From: a virus
Direction: 5' to 3' (one strand)
DNA length: 40,087 nt
Virus record (IMG/VR): IMGVR_UViG_3300047548_002028
Location: 1-40,087 of that record
Shown here: piece by piece, positions 6,122-15,446 of the stretch
How the letters are laid out: the number at the start of each line of letters is the position of its first letter
Position numbering within the stretch: position 1 is the first letter of the stretch
Notes under the pieces: model-generated
The model's input: the letters and a program-made list of their open reading frames with translations, nothing else
Told to the model about the DNA's origin: nothing
The model's database searches: none
Translations under genes and position numbers: made by a program

Positions 6122-6589
6122 CTAAAGCCCCCAATCCACTATTAATTTCTTTGGATCCAACTTTCGCAACCAAACCACTATATCTTTCATATCGCCTAGA
6201 GTCGTTGTGACTAAGCAACCAGCAGAACCAGGAGCTTTATTTCTGTTGTAATCACAATGGATTCCAAATTCCCCTCTGCGTTTTTCTTCTGGACAAACTA
6301 TCGGAATAAAAACAGGCCCAATGCCAGCAGCATGACTAGATTCCCAATTGTCCTTACCACCTGCCCACAAAATATCATGCACAACATATGTCCCTTGAGG
6401 ACAAGGCTCCATGGAGCCTGGAATATTACGCCCTGCCTTACGAAATTGCTGGGCATAGCCCTGACCTGAGCAAACAAGCCATCTGGCTTGCTCCTGATCC
6501 TTTTCATTAAAAAGTTGCAAAACTAATTTATAAGTCCCATCAGGAAACTTTTCATTTTTTTTGGATACTCGCAAATAAGGTTCACCCAT
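6122..6589 (-). CDS. L,D-transpeptidase-like murein-active protein
   Basis: The product is 155 residues. A catalytic-looking segment, FGIHCDYNRNKAPGSAGC, places His111 and Cys125 in the H-x(n)-GS-x-GC arrangement of YkuD/L,D-transpeptidase and related cell-wall enzymes. EPCPQGTYVVHD upstream fits the family's strand before the active site. In a phage such a protein may cleave or exchange cross-links during lysis or entry. I start at the ATG at 6589 because the longer frame (ATG at 6718) begins inside the T-tract of the terminator at 6719-6737; that longer form would add a 43-residue N-terminus with an aromatic, membrane-like stretch. The enzyme class is likely, the precise reaction unknown. 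Confidence 0.6.
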   Translation of the reverse strand: MGEPYLRVSKKNEKFPDGTYKLVLQLFNEKDQEQARWLVCSGQGYAQQFRKAGRNIPGSMEPCPQGTYVVHDILWAGGKDNWESSHAAGIGPVFIPIVCPEEKRRGEFGIHCDYNRNKAPGSAGCLVTTTLGDMKDIVVWLRKLDPKKLIVDWGL

Positions 6590-6718
6590 ACACCACCCTA
6601 ATCCTTCAGATTGTTTATAGATTCCCAACAACAGACATATTGATTTTCTAAAAAAACGGTAATTAAAGTAAAAAAAAAGTTTTGTTGCAGAAGATATTTC
6701 TTCGAGAAGTGAAATCAT

Positions 6719-6737
6719 AAAAACCCCCAGCGGGGTT
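6719..6737 (-). terminator. Terminator after the 6736-7140 gene
   Basis: On the minus strand AACCCC (6737-6732) pairs with GGGGTT (6727-6722) around a 4-nt loop and continues into T residues. It overlaps the stop codon of the 6736-7140 gene. Confidence 0.65.
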
Positions 6738-7140
6738 AAATTGCAGTTCTAAATTCTTTTGTGTTGTAAGTCACTTTGGCTGAAATTTTATTAAAGATTG
6801 CTGGAACTTTTCCTGCCTCTATTGCTCTTTCCATTGCATCTATAGAATTGAGCCCATGCAACTTGACTTCGCATTCAATAAATTCAGCAATTTCCTGCAT
6901 ACCAAAAACAATCATTTGATCTATTAACTTAACTGCAATGTCATCCCACTTTTGGCCAGGTATGAGATTCCTCACCCATGCTTCAATTTCATGCCTTTGC
7001 TCTGCGTACTTTTCTCCAGCAAAATTAAGAACCTTGCAACCAACACCCTTAGCTACAGGTTCCGCCCATTCTCTCAAATGTGAAAAAAGATACTCAACAA
7101 CTTTTGGCCCTAAGTATGATATAATCCCCTCTATAACCAT
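6736..7140 (-). CDS. Hypothetical protein, 134 aa
   Basis: I do not recognise this protein. It is amphipathic and helical throughout, with three Cys and no clear membrane segment or signal peptide (MVIEGIISYLGPKVVEYLF at the start is amphipathic). GGGGG lies 7 nt before the ATG. It stands between the tail-fibre block and the L,D-transpeptidase-like gene and ends directly in a terminator, so it may close the late transcript or belong to a lysis group. There is no sequence evidence for a specific function. Confidence 0.55.
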   Translation of the reverse strand: MVIEGIISYLGPKVVEYLFSHLREWAEPVAKGVGCKVLNFAGEKYAEQRHEIEAWVRNLIPGQKWDDIAVKLIDQMIVFGMQEIAEFIECEVKLHGLNSIDAMERAIEAGKVPAIFNKISAKVTYNTKEFRTAI

Positions 7141-7214
7141 TTACATACCCCCATCGGAAAACGAAAGCAAAATGCTTTTTTGTTTCCCAAAAGGATTATA
7201 TCTTTTTTTTGTTC

Positions 7215-7490
7215 TTATCGGGTAATGATGTTTTGTTCAAATTCTTCTTGCGTAATAGGGACATAAGCACCAGAACCATCCCCATAAAGATAATCCCCTG
7301 ATTTCTTTTTTATAAAAACTTTGATAACCGATCGATTCACTGAATAAATAGCTATGACATTCATTTGTCTTTGCGGATTGATCAAAATAGCATTGCAAGC
7401 TGTTTTCCTACCAGCAATAAAAGGTTGATAACTCCCTGTCCATTCTGGATATTCTAATTTCACAAATTTATTAAAATCAGCTAATTGCAT
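7215..7490 (-). CDS. Hypothetical protein, 91 aa
   Basis: I do not recognise this protein. It looks alpha/beta (VIAIYSVNRSVIKVFIKK) with a loop rich in Gly, Asp and Tyr (SGDYLYGDGSGAY). No strong ribosome binding site precedes the ATG. The gene lies 37 nt after the tail fibre gene on the same strand, so it may be a fibre-associated or assembly protein, but that rests on position only. Confidence 0.5.
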   Translation of the reverse strand: MQLADFNKFVKLEYPEWTGSYQPFIAGRKTACNAILINPQRQMNVIAIYSVNRSVIKVFIKKKSGDYLYGDGSGAYVPITQEEFEQNIITR

Positions 7491-7527
7491 ATATTTTCAC
7501 TTTTTATTGAATTATCAGACTGTTATG

Positions 7528-9759
7528 CTACAAACGCACAGCAGCTAATAGACTAACAGTTGCTAACACTAAAGGTGAAGAACCGCTATAACCTGCCCGA
7601 CACGTTAAATAATATGGCGTGCTGGTCGTTATCGACACAAGTCTGGGGCGTGTGGCTAAATAAATATCACGTGAATTACCAGGATTAGAATTACTTGCCA
7701 TGCACCCAGTATCAAGCGTATTTAGGGCCGTTCCAATCGATACAATAACTTCGCTCCTAGTTGTGGCTGATGTATCAAAAGCAGCCTGAGCATAAACAAG
7801 CCAAATCCCAGGATCTAAAGTTAATGTGACAAATGTTTTAGGTGTGTCAGGGCCACCAAAAGATGTATTTGAGCCTAATGTTTGAGAAGCCCCCTCTCCT
7901 ACATAACCAGTTCCAGGTGCCCCATTTCTATACCCTTGAACACGTACGCCCTGGCCTGTCGTAGCATTGGTGGTATTGCGTATTTCTATCTCTCCAGTCC
8001 CACTGGAATAAATCCCTAACGCTGCGTTGGCTCCACTGTTGCGGATAATACGTGCGTCAAAATCTGGGTTTGCACCGGTTGAAATTAAGTCTAGATAAGA
8101 CGGTCCGTCGGAGCCTCTACCAAATCCAACCTCAAGCGCACCTCCTGGAAGCATGGCCGCATTGGCAAACAGTGTGCCAGAGACGCCCATACCACCTGTG
8201 ACTGTCAAAGCACCTGTGGTTGTACTTGTGGCCGTTGTCCCTGAAGTAAAAGAACCGTTGCTAGTAAAGGTCTTTACACCACCTATGCTTTGAGTCCCAC
8301 TTCCAACAACAATTTCACCACTGAGATTAGGTGCACTGATGCTCCGATTGCCTGTTAATCCAGCTGTGGAGATCGAAAGGCGAAACGTGTTATCCCCAAC
8401 AATATCAAGCTGATTGGCAGAAGCTGCACCAATATTGATTTTATTTGTGGCAGCAGCTCCTGGGGTCCCTGAAAGGGTGAGCGCTGTGCTGAATTCTTTT
8501 GAGCCTGCTAGGACTTGAGTCCCCGTTGTCACAACACCTGCATTGCTAGCACTGGCTGCTTGGATCTTACTTCCAGAGATACTAGCCGATGGTGATATAT
8601 CGCCATCAACAATTGTCTCATTGGCTATCATGACCGAAGTCACTGAGCCCGTATCACCTGTTCCCACTAACGTCCCAGAGGCATTTGGAAAATTGATCGT
8701 TCTATCAGCTGTTGAAGTGGCAACGAGAGTTGTCTTTGCAGAAGCTGCCCCCTGGATATCCACAATACCCTTAGTGGGAGCTTTGATTTCCCAACCCGTC
8801 CTAGCTGTATTCGTTTTGACGTAGGCTGTAGCCGAACCACCTTCCTCTATCTCTAGCCCACTCTCTCCACCCGATGCCGCTAACCCACCTTTGTTAGCTC
8901 TGATCAGTTTGTCTTCAACATCTAAATTGGTCGTGTTGATAGTGGTCACTATCCCATCGAGTACGATGGTTGAAGTGGATGAGCCCACATTGATCTGCGA
9001 ACCCGGTTTAGTGCCAATATTAACCGTCGAAGCATTGGTATCCCCAATGTCCAAAGTCCCACCTAAAGTCGTTGCATCGAGATCAGGTGTTGCAATGCGA
9101 GTCGTTGCACTCAAAGTGTCGCAAGAGATAGCTCCCGCAACAGTCAGACTTTGCAACGTGGGGTTGGTTGCATTGATGAGTTCCCATTTTTGCAAAGAAG
9201 GCGTTATAGCCGCAGTGTTCACAACACCAACAGCAGGAGTCACGTAAACTTCTGCTATTTTTAATGTTCCAGCAGGCGCACTTGGAGCTACAGGAGAGGC
9301 GTTGGGAGTGCCCACGACAAGCAAAAGCGTTCCGATGTATTCAGTAATTTTGTCCACGGTTGCGCTACTCACCGTGTTGCTTCCCCCAATCCGCACATCC
9401 CTTGTATAGCTTTCTTGGGTTGCATCATCGGGAACCAAAACCAAAGTATCGATCCGTGGAAGTGTAGCGTGTGCGGCTGGAACGGCAACCGTTGCCGTGG
9501 CTTGGGTCCCAATGAGCGTGTATGCAGATTCGCCTATGGGCACACTAGAGCGTTTGTACAAAACCTCACCGGCAGTCACACCTAAAGAAGTGACTGAAGA
9601 TTGGGTTATCACCAACCCATCTCCCAAAATACAACCTGTTGAACCCTTGACTAAATTGCCAACAATACGGTCTAAAACACTGTCGTAAATGGCATTGCTA
9701 ATGTTGTTTAGGTCTTCGGACAATATCCGTTCGTACTGTGTAAACCGTATGCGCCGCAT
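7528..9759 (-). CDS. Tail fibre / receptor-binding protein
   Basis: The product is 743 residues. The N-terminus (MRRIRFTQYERILSEDLNNI) looks like a baseplate attachment domain. The long middle is low-complexity Ser/Thr/Ala/Gly sequence with repeated short beta segments (SLTVAGAISCDTLSATTRI, TTLGGTLDIGDTNASTVNIG, DRTINFPNASGTLVGTG), typical of trimeric fibre shafts. The last 100 or so residues (TFVTLTLDPGIWLVYAQAAF onwards) resemble a beta-sandwich tip. TAAGGAG precedes the ATG. It is the last of the tail genes, as expected, and only one fibre gene is present. No separate fibre chaperone is evident. Host specificity is expected to reside in the C-terminus. Confidence 0.8.
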   Translation of the reverse strand: MRRIRFTQYERILSEDLNNISNAIYDSVLDRIVGNLVKGSTGCILGDGLVITQSSVTSLGVTAGEVLYKRSSVPIGESAYTLIGTQATATVAVPAAHATLPRIDTLVLVPDDATQESYTRDVRIGGSNTVSSATVDKITEYIGTLLLVVGTPNASPVAPSAPAGTLKIAEVYVTPAVGVVNTAAITPSLQKWELINATNPTLQSLTVAGAISCDTLSATTRIATPDLDATTLGGTLDIGDTNASTVNIGTKPGSQINVGSSTSTIVLDGIVTTINTTNLDVEDKLIRANKGGLAASGGESGLEIEEGGSATAYVKTNTARTGWEIKAPTKGIVDIQGAASAKTTLVATSTADRTINFPNASGTLVGTGDTGSVTSVMIANETIVDGDISPSASISGSKIQAASASNAGVVTTGTQVLAGSKEFSTALTLSGTPGAAATNKINIGAASANQLDIVGDNTFRLSISTAGLTGNRSISAPNLSGEIVVGSGTQSIGGVKTFTSNGSFTSGTTATSTTTGALTVTGGMGVSGTLFANAAMLPGGALEVGFGRGSDGPSYLDLISTGANPDFDARIIRNSGANAALGIYSSGTGEIEIRNTTNATTGQGVRVQGYRNGAPGTGYVGEGASQTLGSNTSFGGPDTPKTFVTLTLDPGIWLVYAQAAFDTSATTRSEVIVSIGTALNTLDTGCMASNSNPGNSRDIYLATRPRLVSITTSTPYYLTCRAGYSGSSPLVLATVSLLAAVRL

Positions 9760-9761
9760 CG

Positions 9762-10319
9762 TTACTCCTTATAAACTATGTCAAAAAACACACCAAAAGC
9801 ATTCACTTCCGCAACGAGATCAATCAAAGATGAATAAAACAAAGCCCGATCTATGACTGGCAAAGGACTTGTTATTTCTATAAGGAATTGATTGTACCCT
9901 TTATCCACATTGACCATATCAATGTCTAAAAATCCAAGTTCTGTGTAAGGGCCATACCCATACCACTCATATAATTGGTAAGTAATAGTCTCTAATGGGT
10001 AAACATCTTCAATAGCTTGTTCAATAGCGGCCTCAACTGCACTTTTGTTGATCACGCTTCGGGTCACGATCCGTGTCCGGTACGCTGTATCGCTTTCCCC
10101 ATCTAATCTTGGGATCCCACGCTCTTCCCCGTATTGATCAAGCCTTTCCGCTTCTGCTGTTTGCAAAAATGTTTCGTTGTAATGGCTTTCAATGGAAAGC
10201 GTCATTTCTCTAAAGACTTTTGCAATGGCATAGGCTAAAGCATCATAAGTTTCCCCTTGCCTCCAACCTGGCATCAGACTTTTGACGTAACCTGCATAAT
10301 CCCCAAGGCTTCTCACCAT
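9762..10319 (-). CDS. Baseplate protein, P2 gpI / PBSX XkdU-like
   Basis: The product is 185 residues. The N-terminus has the family pattern of an aromatic, acidic helix followed by TFLQTAEAERLDQYGEERGIPRLDGESDTAYRTRI, the tail protein I signature in which a mature, flat helix region precedes a DGESDxxYR loop. The rest is alpha/beta. The gene starts with ATG at 10319, overlapping the J-like stop codon (TGATG), so it is translationally coupled. Three nucleotides separate its end from the fibre gene. It probably forms baseplate wedges that hold the fibre. Confidence 0.8.
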   Translation of the reverse strand: MVRSLGDYAGYVKSLMPGWRQGETYDALAYAIAKVFREMTLSIESHYNETFLQTAEAERLDQYGEERGIPRLDGESDTAYRTRIVTRSVINKSAVEAAIEQAIEDVYPLETITYQLYEWYGYGPYTELGFLDIDMVNVDKGYNQFLIEITSPLPVIDRALFYSSLIDLVAEVNAFGVFFDIVYKE

Positions 10320-11518
10320 CACACCACCGCCATTGTCCCTGGAATCAGTTTTTGAGCTGTCGCCCCAGCAATATCCGCTCCGGGAATTGTCGTGCTTGCT
10401 GCTGTTAAATCATCGGTTCCAGTCGGACCGAAAATAGAAAGGATGGCATTTGTTGCTGTTGTTTTGACAAAACCATTACCTATTGCAATCCCATGGATAT
10501 ATTCGCTCATCGCATCTTCTATGAGAGTAAAATCACCAAAACTAAACGCTGGATAATTGGGACCTAGAGGATTTAGCGTGACCGAAAGTGTCCAAGTCAC
10601 GGACAAAGGAGTCGCCCCCACAACATTGACTGCCACACCCCATGCCCTAACCGCTTCAATATTTTCAAGAGCTTCAGCGATTTGCGTTGGTGTTGCTGTC
10701 CCCGTAACTCCAGCAATGTAAACCACTGGATAAGGGATACGGAAAAACTCTGCCCCGGATTTGATAGCGTTGGTTGCAATATCGTATTCAATGACTGGTT
10801 TATTGATTTCCACCGCTTGGGCGACAGTTATCCCCGTGACATCTAAGCATGCAGCTTCAATGGAATCTTTTACAGTGAGCCGTCTATTGCCTAATTGACT
10901 GATAATAAAATCTCTATATTCGGCATCTGTTTGCGCTTCCGATCCCCCCGTAAAGGCTAAAGACGGGTGTGTTTGGCACACAACTGTGGGATCGGTGAGT
11001 GCTGTTTCAATTTGCAATGGGACCGATAGGGATAAATTGCCATTTACCCCTGCAACAATGGCTTCAACAGGTGCGGTGATCGTGGTTCCTGTCAATGTCT
11101 TGTCTTGGGTTGTTGCAAAACGGATTTCTAGTCCAGAGGCATCTTTTGCCGTCTTAACCACTGTTCCTGTTAAGATAACGACATCGCCTGCATCGGCTGT
11201 TGGACGTGAAAAAACGACTGTCCCAATCGCTTTTTGCGCTGGAAGCCGAGAAAAACCAGTTCCAAAGTGGTCAACAGCTAGCGTTTGGAGATCATCAGGT
11301 CCACCTGTCACCTCTGGACCATTGGCAGTCGAAAAAAAAGTTTTCGCAAAAAGCTCTTGGGCGATAAGCATGGCTTCTGAAGCCAAAAATGCGGTTGCCC
11401 CGGCTAAGGTGTCTATGACCGAACCCTCAGAGGTATCGGTCAGCTTGGGTTGGCGGCTTTGCAGCTCTACAACAAAGTCATCCACCAATTCCTGCATCGT
11501 CTTTACAATCAGTGCCAT
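10319..11518 (-). CDS. Baseplate wedge protein J-like
   Basis: The product is 399 residues. It matches the baseplate J family (P2 gpJ, Mu gp47, PBSX XkdT): an N-terminal helical domain with LTDTSEGSVIDTLAGATA, the central GGSEAQTDAEYRDFIISQLG segment typical of the family, then GTATPTQIAEALENIEAVRAWGVAV and a beta-rich C-terminus. In the virion it joins gp25-like and I-like proteins into wedges around the tail hub. AAAGG lies upstream of the ATG. It sits in the expected position between the gp25-like and I-like genes. Confidence 0.9.
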   Translation of the reverse strand: MALIVKTMQELVDDFVVELQSRQPKLTDTSEGSVIDTLAGATAFLASEAMLIAQELFAKTFFSTANGPEVTGGPDDLQTLAVDHFGTGFSRLPAQKAIGTVVFSRPTADAGDVVILTGTVVKTAKDASGLEIRFATTQDKTLTGTTITAPVEAIVAGVNGNLSLSVPLQIETALTDPTVVCQTHPSLAFTGGSEAQTDAEYRDFIISQLGNRRLTVKDSIEAACLDVTGITVAQAVEINKPVIEYDIATNAIKSGAEFFRIPYPVVYIAGVTGTATPTQIAEALENIEAVRAWGVAVNVVGATPLSVTWTLSVTLNPLGPNYPAFSFGDFTLIEDAMSEYIHGIAIGNGFVKTTATNAILSIFGPTGTDDLTAASTTIPGADIAGATAQKLIPGTMAVV

Positions 11519-11530
11519 AATAGATTACCT

Positions 11531-11905
11531 TTAGCCTATATCAAACTGTAAAATAGCATCCCCGGAACCATCAATAAGCACAGATGCCAATAGAGTGACG
11601 CTAGAGGGGTTCTCAGGAGAATCTTGTATTTGGATAGTCTTTACCTCTGCCACCCTTGAATCGTTCAAGAATTGCCCTTGTATCGCAACCGCCATTTTTC
11701 GCTTTGTGTCAAAAGACAGAGGTGAGTTGAGATAATCCTGGATCCCAACTCCATATTCTGGACGATGAACAACGGTCCCAGGGGTGGTTAGCAACCGGTG
11801 CAAAAGAGCTTGGCGTACATTTGCCACACCTTCAACCAACGCAAAATCCCCTTGTGCCGAAACTGTAAAATCATCATCAAGCAAAAGATCGTTTAGAAGT
11901 TCCAT
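11531..11905 (-). CDS. Baseplate wedge protein, gp25/W-like
   Basis: The product is 124 residues. The family signature is clear: ALVEGVANVRQALLHRLLTTPGTVVHRPEYGVGIQDYL, containing the conserved R-x-E-YG core that starts sheath polymerisation in T4 gp25, P2 gpW and PBSX XkdS. Length is normal for the family. It sits directly upstream of the J-like gene, the invariant neighbour in contractile tails. Confidence 0.92.
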   Translation of the reverse strand: MELLNDLLLDDDFTVSAQGDFALVEGVANVRQALLHRLLTTPGTVVHRPEYGVGIQDYLNSPLSFDTKRKMAVAIQGQFLNDSRVAEVKTIQIQDSPENPSSVTLLASVLIDGSGDAILQFDIG

Positions 11906-11912
11906 TTTTGCC

Positions 11913-12125
11913 TCAAGAGATTGTCCCCGTTGCCGAACCTGTCACGGGGCCATTGGGAGCCACAAGTCCAGTTGCTGGGACAGTCACAACACCGTTTTGC
12001 TTGATTTCATCAACAATGGCTTTTGCAATTTTACCCAAAACATCTTGTTGCATCGTGGGATCCGAAGCCGTTCCCAGTTCTGCAATCATTTTAGCCGTTA
12101 AAGATGCTGCCGTGAGAGCCATCAT
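11913..12125 (-). CDS. Small baseplate-region protein, 70 aa
   Basis: The product is 70 residues, beginning MALTAASLTAKMIAELG and ending in a Val/Thr/Gly/Pro-rich stretch (GLVAPNGPVTGSATGTIS). I know of similar small proteins between spike and gp25-like genes in contractile phages, but not their function. The ATG overlaps the end of the spike gene by 4 bp (ATGA), so it is coupled to it. The C-terminal segment could fold onto the spike, but it is not an obvious PAAR protein because the required His residues are absent. Confidence 0.6.
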   Translation of the reverse strand: MMALTAASLTAKMIAELGTASDPTMQQDVLGKIAKAIVDEIKQNGVVTVPATGLVAPNGPVTGSATGTIS

Positions 12126-12775
12126 TCCCCCCTAATAGTGAACCACACTTTCGACTTGATGTTGGTTGAAGCATCCGTCAAATAAGTGCTCCTGATTGTC
12201 CCTATGTCTGATTTTAAAGTGTTGAGTGCTGTTGTTTTGGCTGGATTAGGTGCCGTGGGATTTCCTGGAGAAGTCACAAGAAAGATATCACCTGCAATCA
12301 ATTGGTCCAAAATACCTTCAATTTTGGTTAACAATGCCCCCAAACCAGTGGCAAGCACATTTCCCAAAACCACTGGTTCGGTTGCAACAGTCAGGTCAAA
12401 ATCTGTCAAATGCCCTTTTTTCCCACCTAAATACAGATCTTTTTCCTGACGTGAAGTGAGAATCACATCTCCATCTTTGGCTTTTTGAGGCACTGGATCA
12501 TCGGAATTGGCTATATAGCCAAATATATAAGCATCATCAGGAGAAGAATAAGCCACAATGACAAAATCATCGGGGTCTGGAAGGGCAAAATAGCCACCCC
12601 CTTTGTGGGCATGCGGGAATGCGACTTGAGCCACAATTTCTATTTCGTCTGGCAAAACAAGAACAAGTGCCCGACAAACAGACAGGTTAGCAGCAATTTC
12701 CACTTTGAGAATACGCCCAACGGCGATGTGGGTTCTTTTGTCTCCAAATATCGCTTTTAGGGTTTCCAGATCCAC
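12122..12775 (-). CDS. Baseplate spike protein, gpV/gp45-like
   Basis: The product is 217 residues. The N-terminal half reads as the OB fold of central spike proteins (ALVLVLPDEIEIVAQVAFPHAHKGGGYFALPDPDDFVIVAYSS is interrupted by short loops; FALPDPDDFVIVAY is the characteristic piece), followed by YIFGYIAN and beta repeats (DVILTSRQEKDLYLGG). It probably forms the trimeric membrane-piercing tip beneath the hub. It lies one base downstream of the hub gene's stop codon. Confidence 0.8.
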   Translation of the reverse strand: MDLETLKAIFGDKRTHIAVGRILKVEIAANLSVCRALVLVLPDEIEIVAQVAFPHAHKGGGYFALPDPDDFVIVAYSSPDDAYIFGYIANSDDPVPQKAKDGDVILTSRQEKDLYLGGKKGHLTDFDLTVATEPVVLGNVLATGLGALLTKIEGILDQLIAGDIFLVTSPGNPTAPNPAKTTALNTLKSDIGTIRSTYLTDASTNIKSKVWFTIRGE

Positions 12776-14155
12776 CTAAACCCCCTGGTTTTTCGTTTCG
12801 ATTCTATTGATGAAATCGACATGCAAACGCCAACCATTTTCAATAGAAAATTCCATATTGATGTCTTTGGCATAAAATGGCGTTGCAAATTTGCCAAAAT
12901 TATTGGCAATGACAGAAGCCACTTGACGGGTATACCCCCTCTGCAATAGGTATTTGAGCCGCTCACTGGAAGCACTCAGTCGCCTCATGGCTTTCATATC
13001 TTGGGGAGAGACATCAATGGCAACTGCGGCACCATTTCTTAATTTACTTAAATCAATCACATTTCTATAATTGTCAAAAGATTCCATATCATGGGTTTCA
13101 AATTTGCCCTCTATCTCCTGACGGCTCATCTCTTCGTAAATATTTTCACCAATTTTTATGAGAGCATCCTTGGATGCCACCCCGGAAACAGCAAAGGTGT
13201 AATAAGGTGCCGCTTCTTCTCCATCTTGGATTTTGCCACCCTTGCTTGTCTGTTTTTTGACTGTGTTTTCTTTTCCGGCAACATCAAGGGATGTGGCTTC
13301 CTTGGGGATATCGGCCACAAGAACTGTTTTGCCGACAATGCTTCTCACACGCACGTTAAAACCCTTGGAACGTCCTAGCTTGCGTTCAAATTGCAAAGAC
13401 TTAAGATTGTGTCCAAAAATGAAATTGACTGCTTTGTTGGGGTCACGGAGGACTTGAGGGATAGTCAAAACCAGTTTATCCAGCTCGATATAAGCAATGA
13501 GTGCTGCTTTTGCAGCTATTTCCTGTATGACATCCCAAACGCTTTCTTTGCGTTTTGCCCCACGGGTCCCGGCCAATTCTCCTAAATCTGGGGCAATGTT
13601 GGCTAGGATGGGTAATGGTGAAATACCAGTCCGATTATCCACCTTAATATCGCCCGTTGTTTTGAGTTGAGAGATGATATCCTCAATGACTTTATCAACT
13701 GGTTTTGACAGAGAAACCGCTTTTCCACCCCAAGGGATATCCGCATAAAGGCTTGTAAAATCCCTGCCCTTCATAAGTATTGTTTTGGTCGTGTCGTTAA
13801 AATCTATATTGCTCGTGTCCACAAACCCCATCAAAACAGTGTTGTGGGAAGCCCCAGAACTAGGTGCCCTTGGCTTTATGCGGACTGCTTTTCCATTGCT
13901 ATCAACCAACTTTTCCATATTTTCAATATGGATGGTGATTTGACAAGAGCGCACAAAGCGTGGGTCAAGAGGGAAGATACGGTAATCCAGTTCCACCTCA
14001 AAAGTATCCGCCTCTTTATAGTTGTTGAGGCTAACCGAAACCCGTTTTGGCAACACCTCCATAGTGTAAACATCTTGAAGTTCAGGTTTGTTTGTTTTGA
14101 AATCCTCCCAAATGACACGCAAAACCACTGCGGCTTGTGGATAAGAGATTGTCAT
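12776..14155 (-). CDS. Baseplate hub protein, gpD/XkdQ-like
   Basis: The product is 459 residues. It follows the pattern of tail hub proteins (T4 gp27, P2 gpD, Mu gp44, PBSX XkdQ): an N-terminal beta domain about coordinates and fields (RVSVSLNNYKEADTFEVEL), then VLMGFVDTSNIDFNDTTKTILMKGRDFTSLY, and a C-terminal half with KETLxS-type helices (SVWDVIQEIAAKAALIAYIE). It links the tail tube to the spike. Its ATG overlaps the LysM gene's stop by 4 bp. Confidence 0.85.
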   Translation of the reverse strand: MTISYPQAAVVLRVIWEDFKTNKPELQDVYTMEVLPKRVSVSLNNYKEADTFEVELDYRIFPLDPRFVRSCQITIHIENMEKLVDSNGKAVRIKPRAPSSGASHNTVLMGFVDTSNIDFNDTTKTILMKGRDFTSLYADIPWGGKAVSLSKPVDKVIEDIISQLKTTGDIKVDNRTGISPLPILANIAPDLGELAGTRGAKRKESVWDVIQEIAAKAALIAYIELDKLVLTIPQVLRDPNKAVNFIFGHNLKSLQFERKLGRSKGFNVRVRSIVGKTVLVADIPKEATSLDVAGKENTVKKQTSKGGKIQDGEEAAPYYTFAVSGVASKDALIKIGENIYEEMSRQEIEGKFETHDMESFDNYRNVIDLSKLRNGAAVAIDVSPQDMKAMRRLSASSERLKYLLQRGYTRQVASVIANNFGKFATPFYAKDINMEFSIENGWRLHVDFINRIETKNQGV

Positions 14156-15435
14156 GTCTTGGGAATCTCCAAGATAGAACCAACAACAAGTTCTGTAGAT
14201 GAAAGTTTATTGTGTGTGTAAATCCTTTGCCAAAGTTCACTATTTTTATAAAAGGTGTAAGCAATTTTGGCCAAGGTATCCCCTTGCCGAACACGGTAAC
14301 GAGCAAGTGGCAGAGTTTTGCTAATGGCTTCCAGTTGCCTTTGCAACCGAGATAATAAAATCTCTAAACTCGGAGTTGTGCGCACGGCACTGGCACTTGT
14401 TAATGAGCTTGTCGTGGACAAGTAACTTCCCACATTTGCAGAACTCTTGAGAATTGTGGGACGGGAAGGTTTGTGCAAGCCTTGGCGCAAATTAAAATTG
14501 ATCACATCGGTGAATTTGCGCCGCTCTGCTGCCGAAAAACTCATCGAAATATCACTAATTGAGACTCCAAGTAACCCTATTCTGCGTTTAAATCGTGCAA
14601 TATCACCCCTTAAACCCTTAATTAACGACAGAGCTTTGCCTATATGGTCTGTGGTTTTCTCTGCTAAAGCCAGTGTCCCATCAATGAATTTAGTGACCGT
14701 GGCAATTTTGCTGGCCAACGACGACATGGCATTGCTAAATTCTGAAAAAATGCCAGAAGGCACAGGAAGGTCAAGAAGTGAGTCTGTGTTAAAATCTGTA
14801 GCTGCAACGGCCATTTGCAAGTTTGTATCTATTGGAAGCTCTTGAAGATTATTAGCAAAAAAGTTTTGTGTCGGTTTGAATTTTGAAATGACTGAGAAAA
14901 CAATTTTCCATTCAATGAAACCGATTGTTTTCATCATAAAATTTGTTTCTTCAATATAGCCGTATCTTTCCCATTCTCCTAACCTCATATAAATGAGATT
15001 GCCACGCATACGCAGAGCATCAAAATACTCTTGGAGTTGGTAGGAAATTCCATAAATGTCAGGATTTTGAAGGTCAGATGCTGATTTGACTTTATTTCTC
15101 TTGTCAGACCATTTGCCCTCTAAAGTGACATTTTCTTCCCTTGGCCCAAGAATTTGCACCGCAGGTTCTAAATTTCCTGGGTAATATTCTTTTGTGATTC
15201 TTTGGGAGCCTCCCCATGTGAAAGGCTGTTTGGGCATCCGAGTGCCCTTTAAGAAGATAGTAGAACCACCGGTGCCATCTTTGAATGTTGCTAAATCTGT
15301 GATTTCTGTGACTTGCAAACCATCTGGAAAGTCTTCACCTTGATAACCAATATTTAATGGCGAACGAAACGGTGCGAGAAAATCGCTTAAGGTGTCTGCT
15401 GCAATCTTTTTGATATCACCAAAGCTACCCAGCAT
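14152..15435 (-). CDS. LysM-containing baseplate/tail protein (XkdP-like)
   Basis: The product is 427 residues. The last 48 residues form a LysM domain (YRVRQGDTLAKIAYTFYKNS, then WQRIYTHNKL and VGSILEIP). The N-terminal 200 residues (FLKGTRMPKQPFTWGGSQRI, VTLEGKWSDKRN) resemble the XkdP/gp53-type protein that connects tube initiator to hub. The middle is helical. A LysM at this place may touch peptidoglycan during entry or organise the baseplate centre. It lies between tape measure and hub genes, as in PBSX. Start ATG at 15435 follows GGGTGGG. Confidence 0.85.
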   Translation of the reverse strand: MLGSFGDIKKIAADTLSDFLAPFRSPLNIGYQGEDFPDGLQVTEITDLATFKDGTGGSTIFLKGTRMPKQPFTWGGSQRITKEYYPGNLEPAVQILGPREENVTLEGKWSDKRNKVKSASDLQNPDIYGISYQLQEYFDALRMRGNLIYMRLGEWERYGYIEETNFMMKTIGFIEWKIVFSVISKFKPTQNFFANNLQELPIDTNLQMAVAATDFNTDSLLDLPVPSGIFSEFSNAMSSLASKIATVTKFIDGTLALAEKTTDHIGKALSLIKGLRGDIARFKRRIGLLGVSISDISMSFSAAERRKFTDVINFNLRQGLHKPSRPTILKSSANVGSYLSTTSSLTSASAVRTTPSLEILLSRLQRQLEAISKTLPLARYRVRQGDTLAKIAYTFYKNSELWQRIYTHNKLSSTELVVGSILEIPKT

Positions 15436-15446
15436 ATGCCCACCCG

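Noticed and set aside
5955-6218. Minus-strand frame of 87 codons between the VRR-NUC and transpeptidase-like genes
   Set aside because: It overlaps both genes in another frame and its sequence is a low-complexity run of Lys, Leu and Arg typical of a shadow frame.
6122-6718. Longer form of the transpeptidase-like protein with an N-terminal membrane anchor
   Set aside because: The start codon falls in the T-tract of a terminator with no usable binding site. The ATG at 6589 is more likely, though the longer form is not excluded.
11913-12125. PAAR-type spike tip protein
   Set aside because: It is small and next to the spike gene, but lacks the histidines and PAAR repeats of that family.
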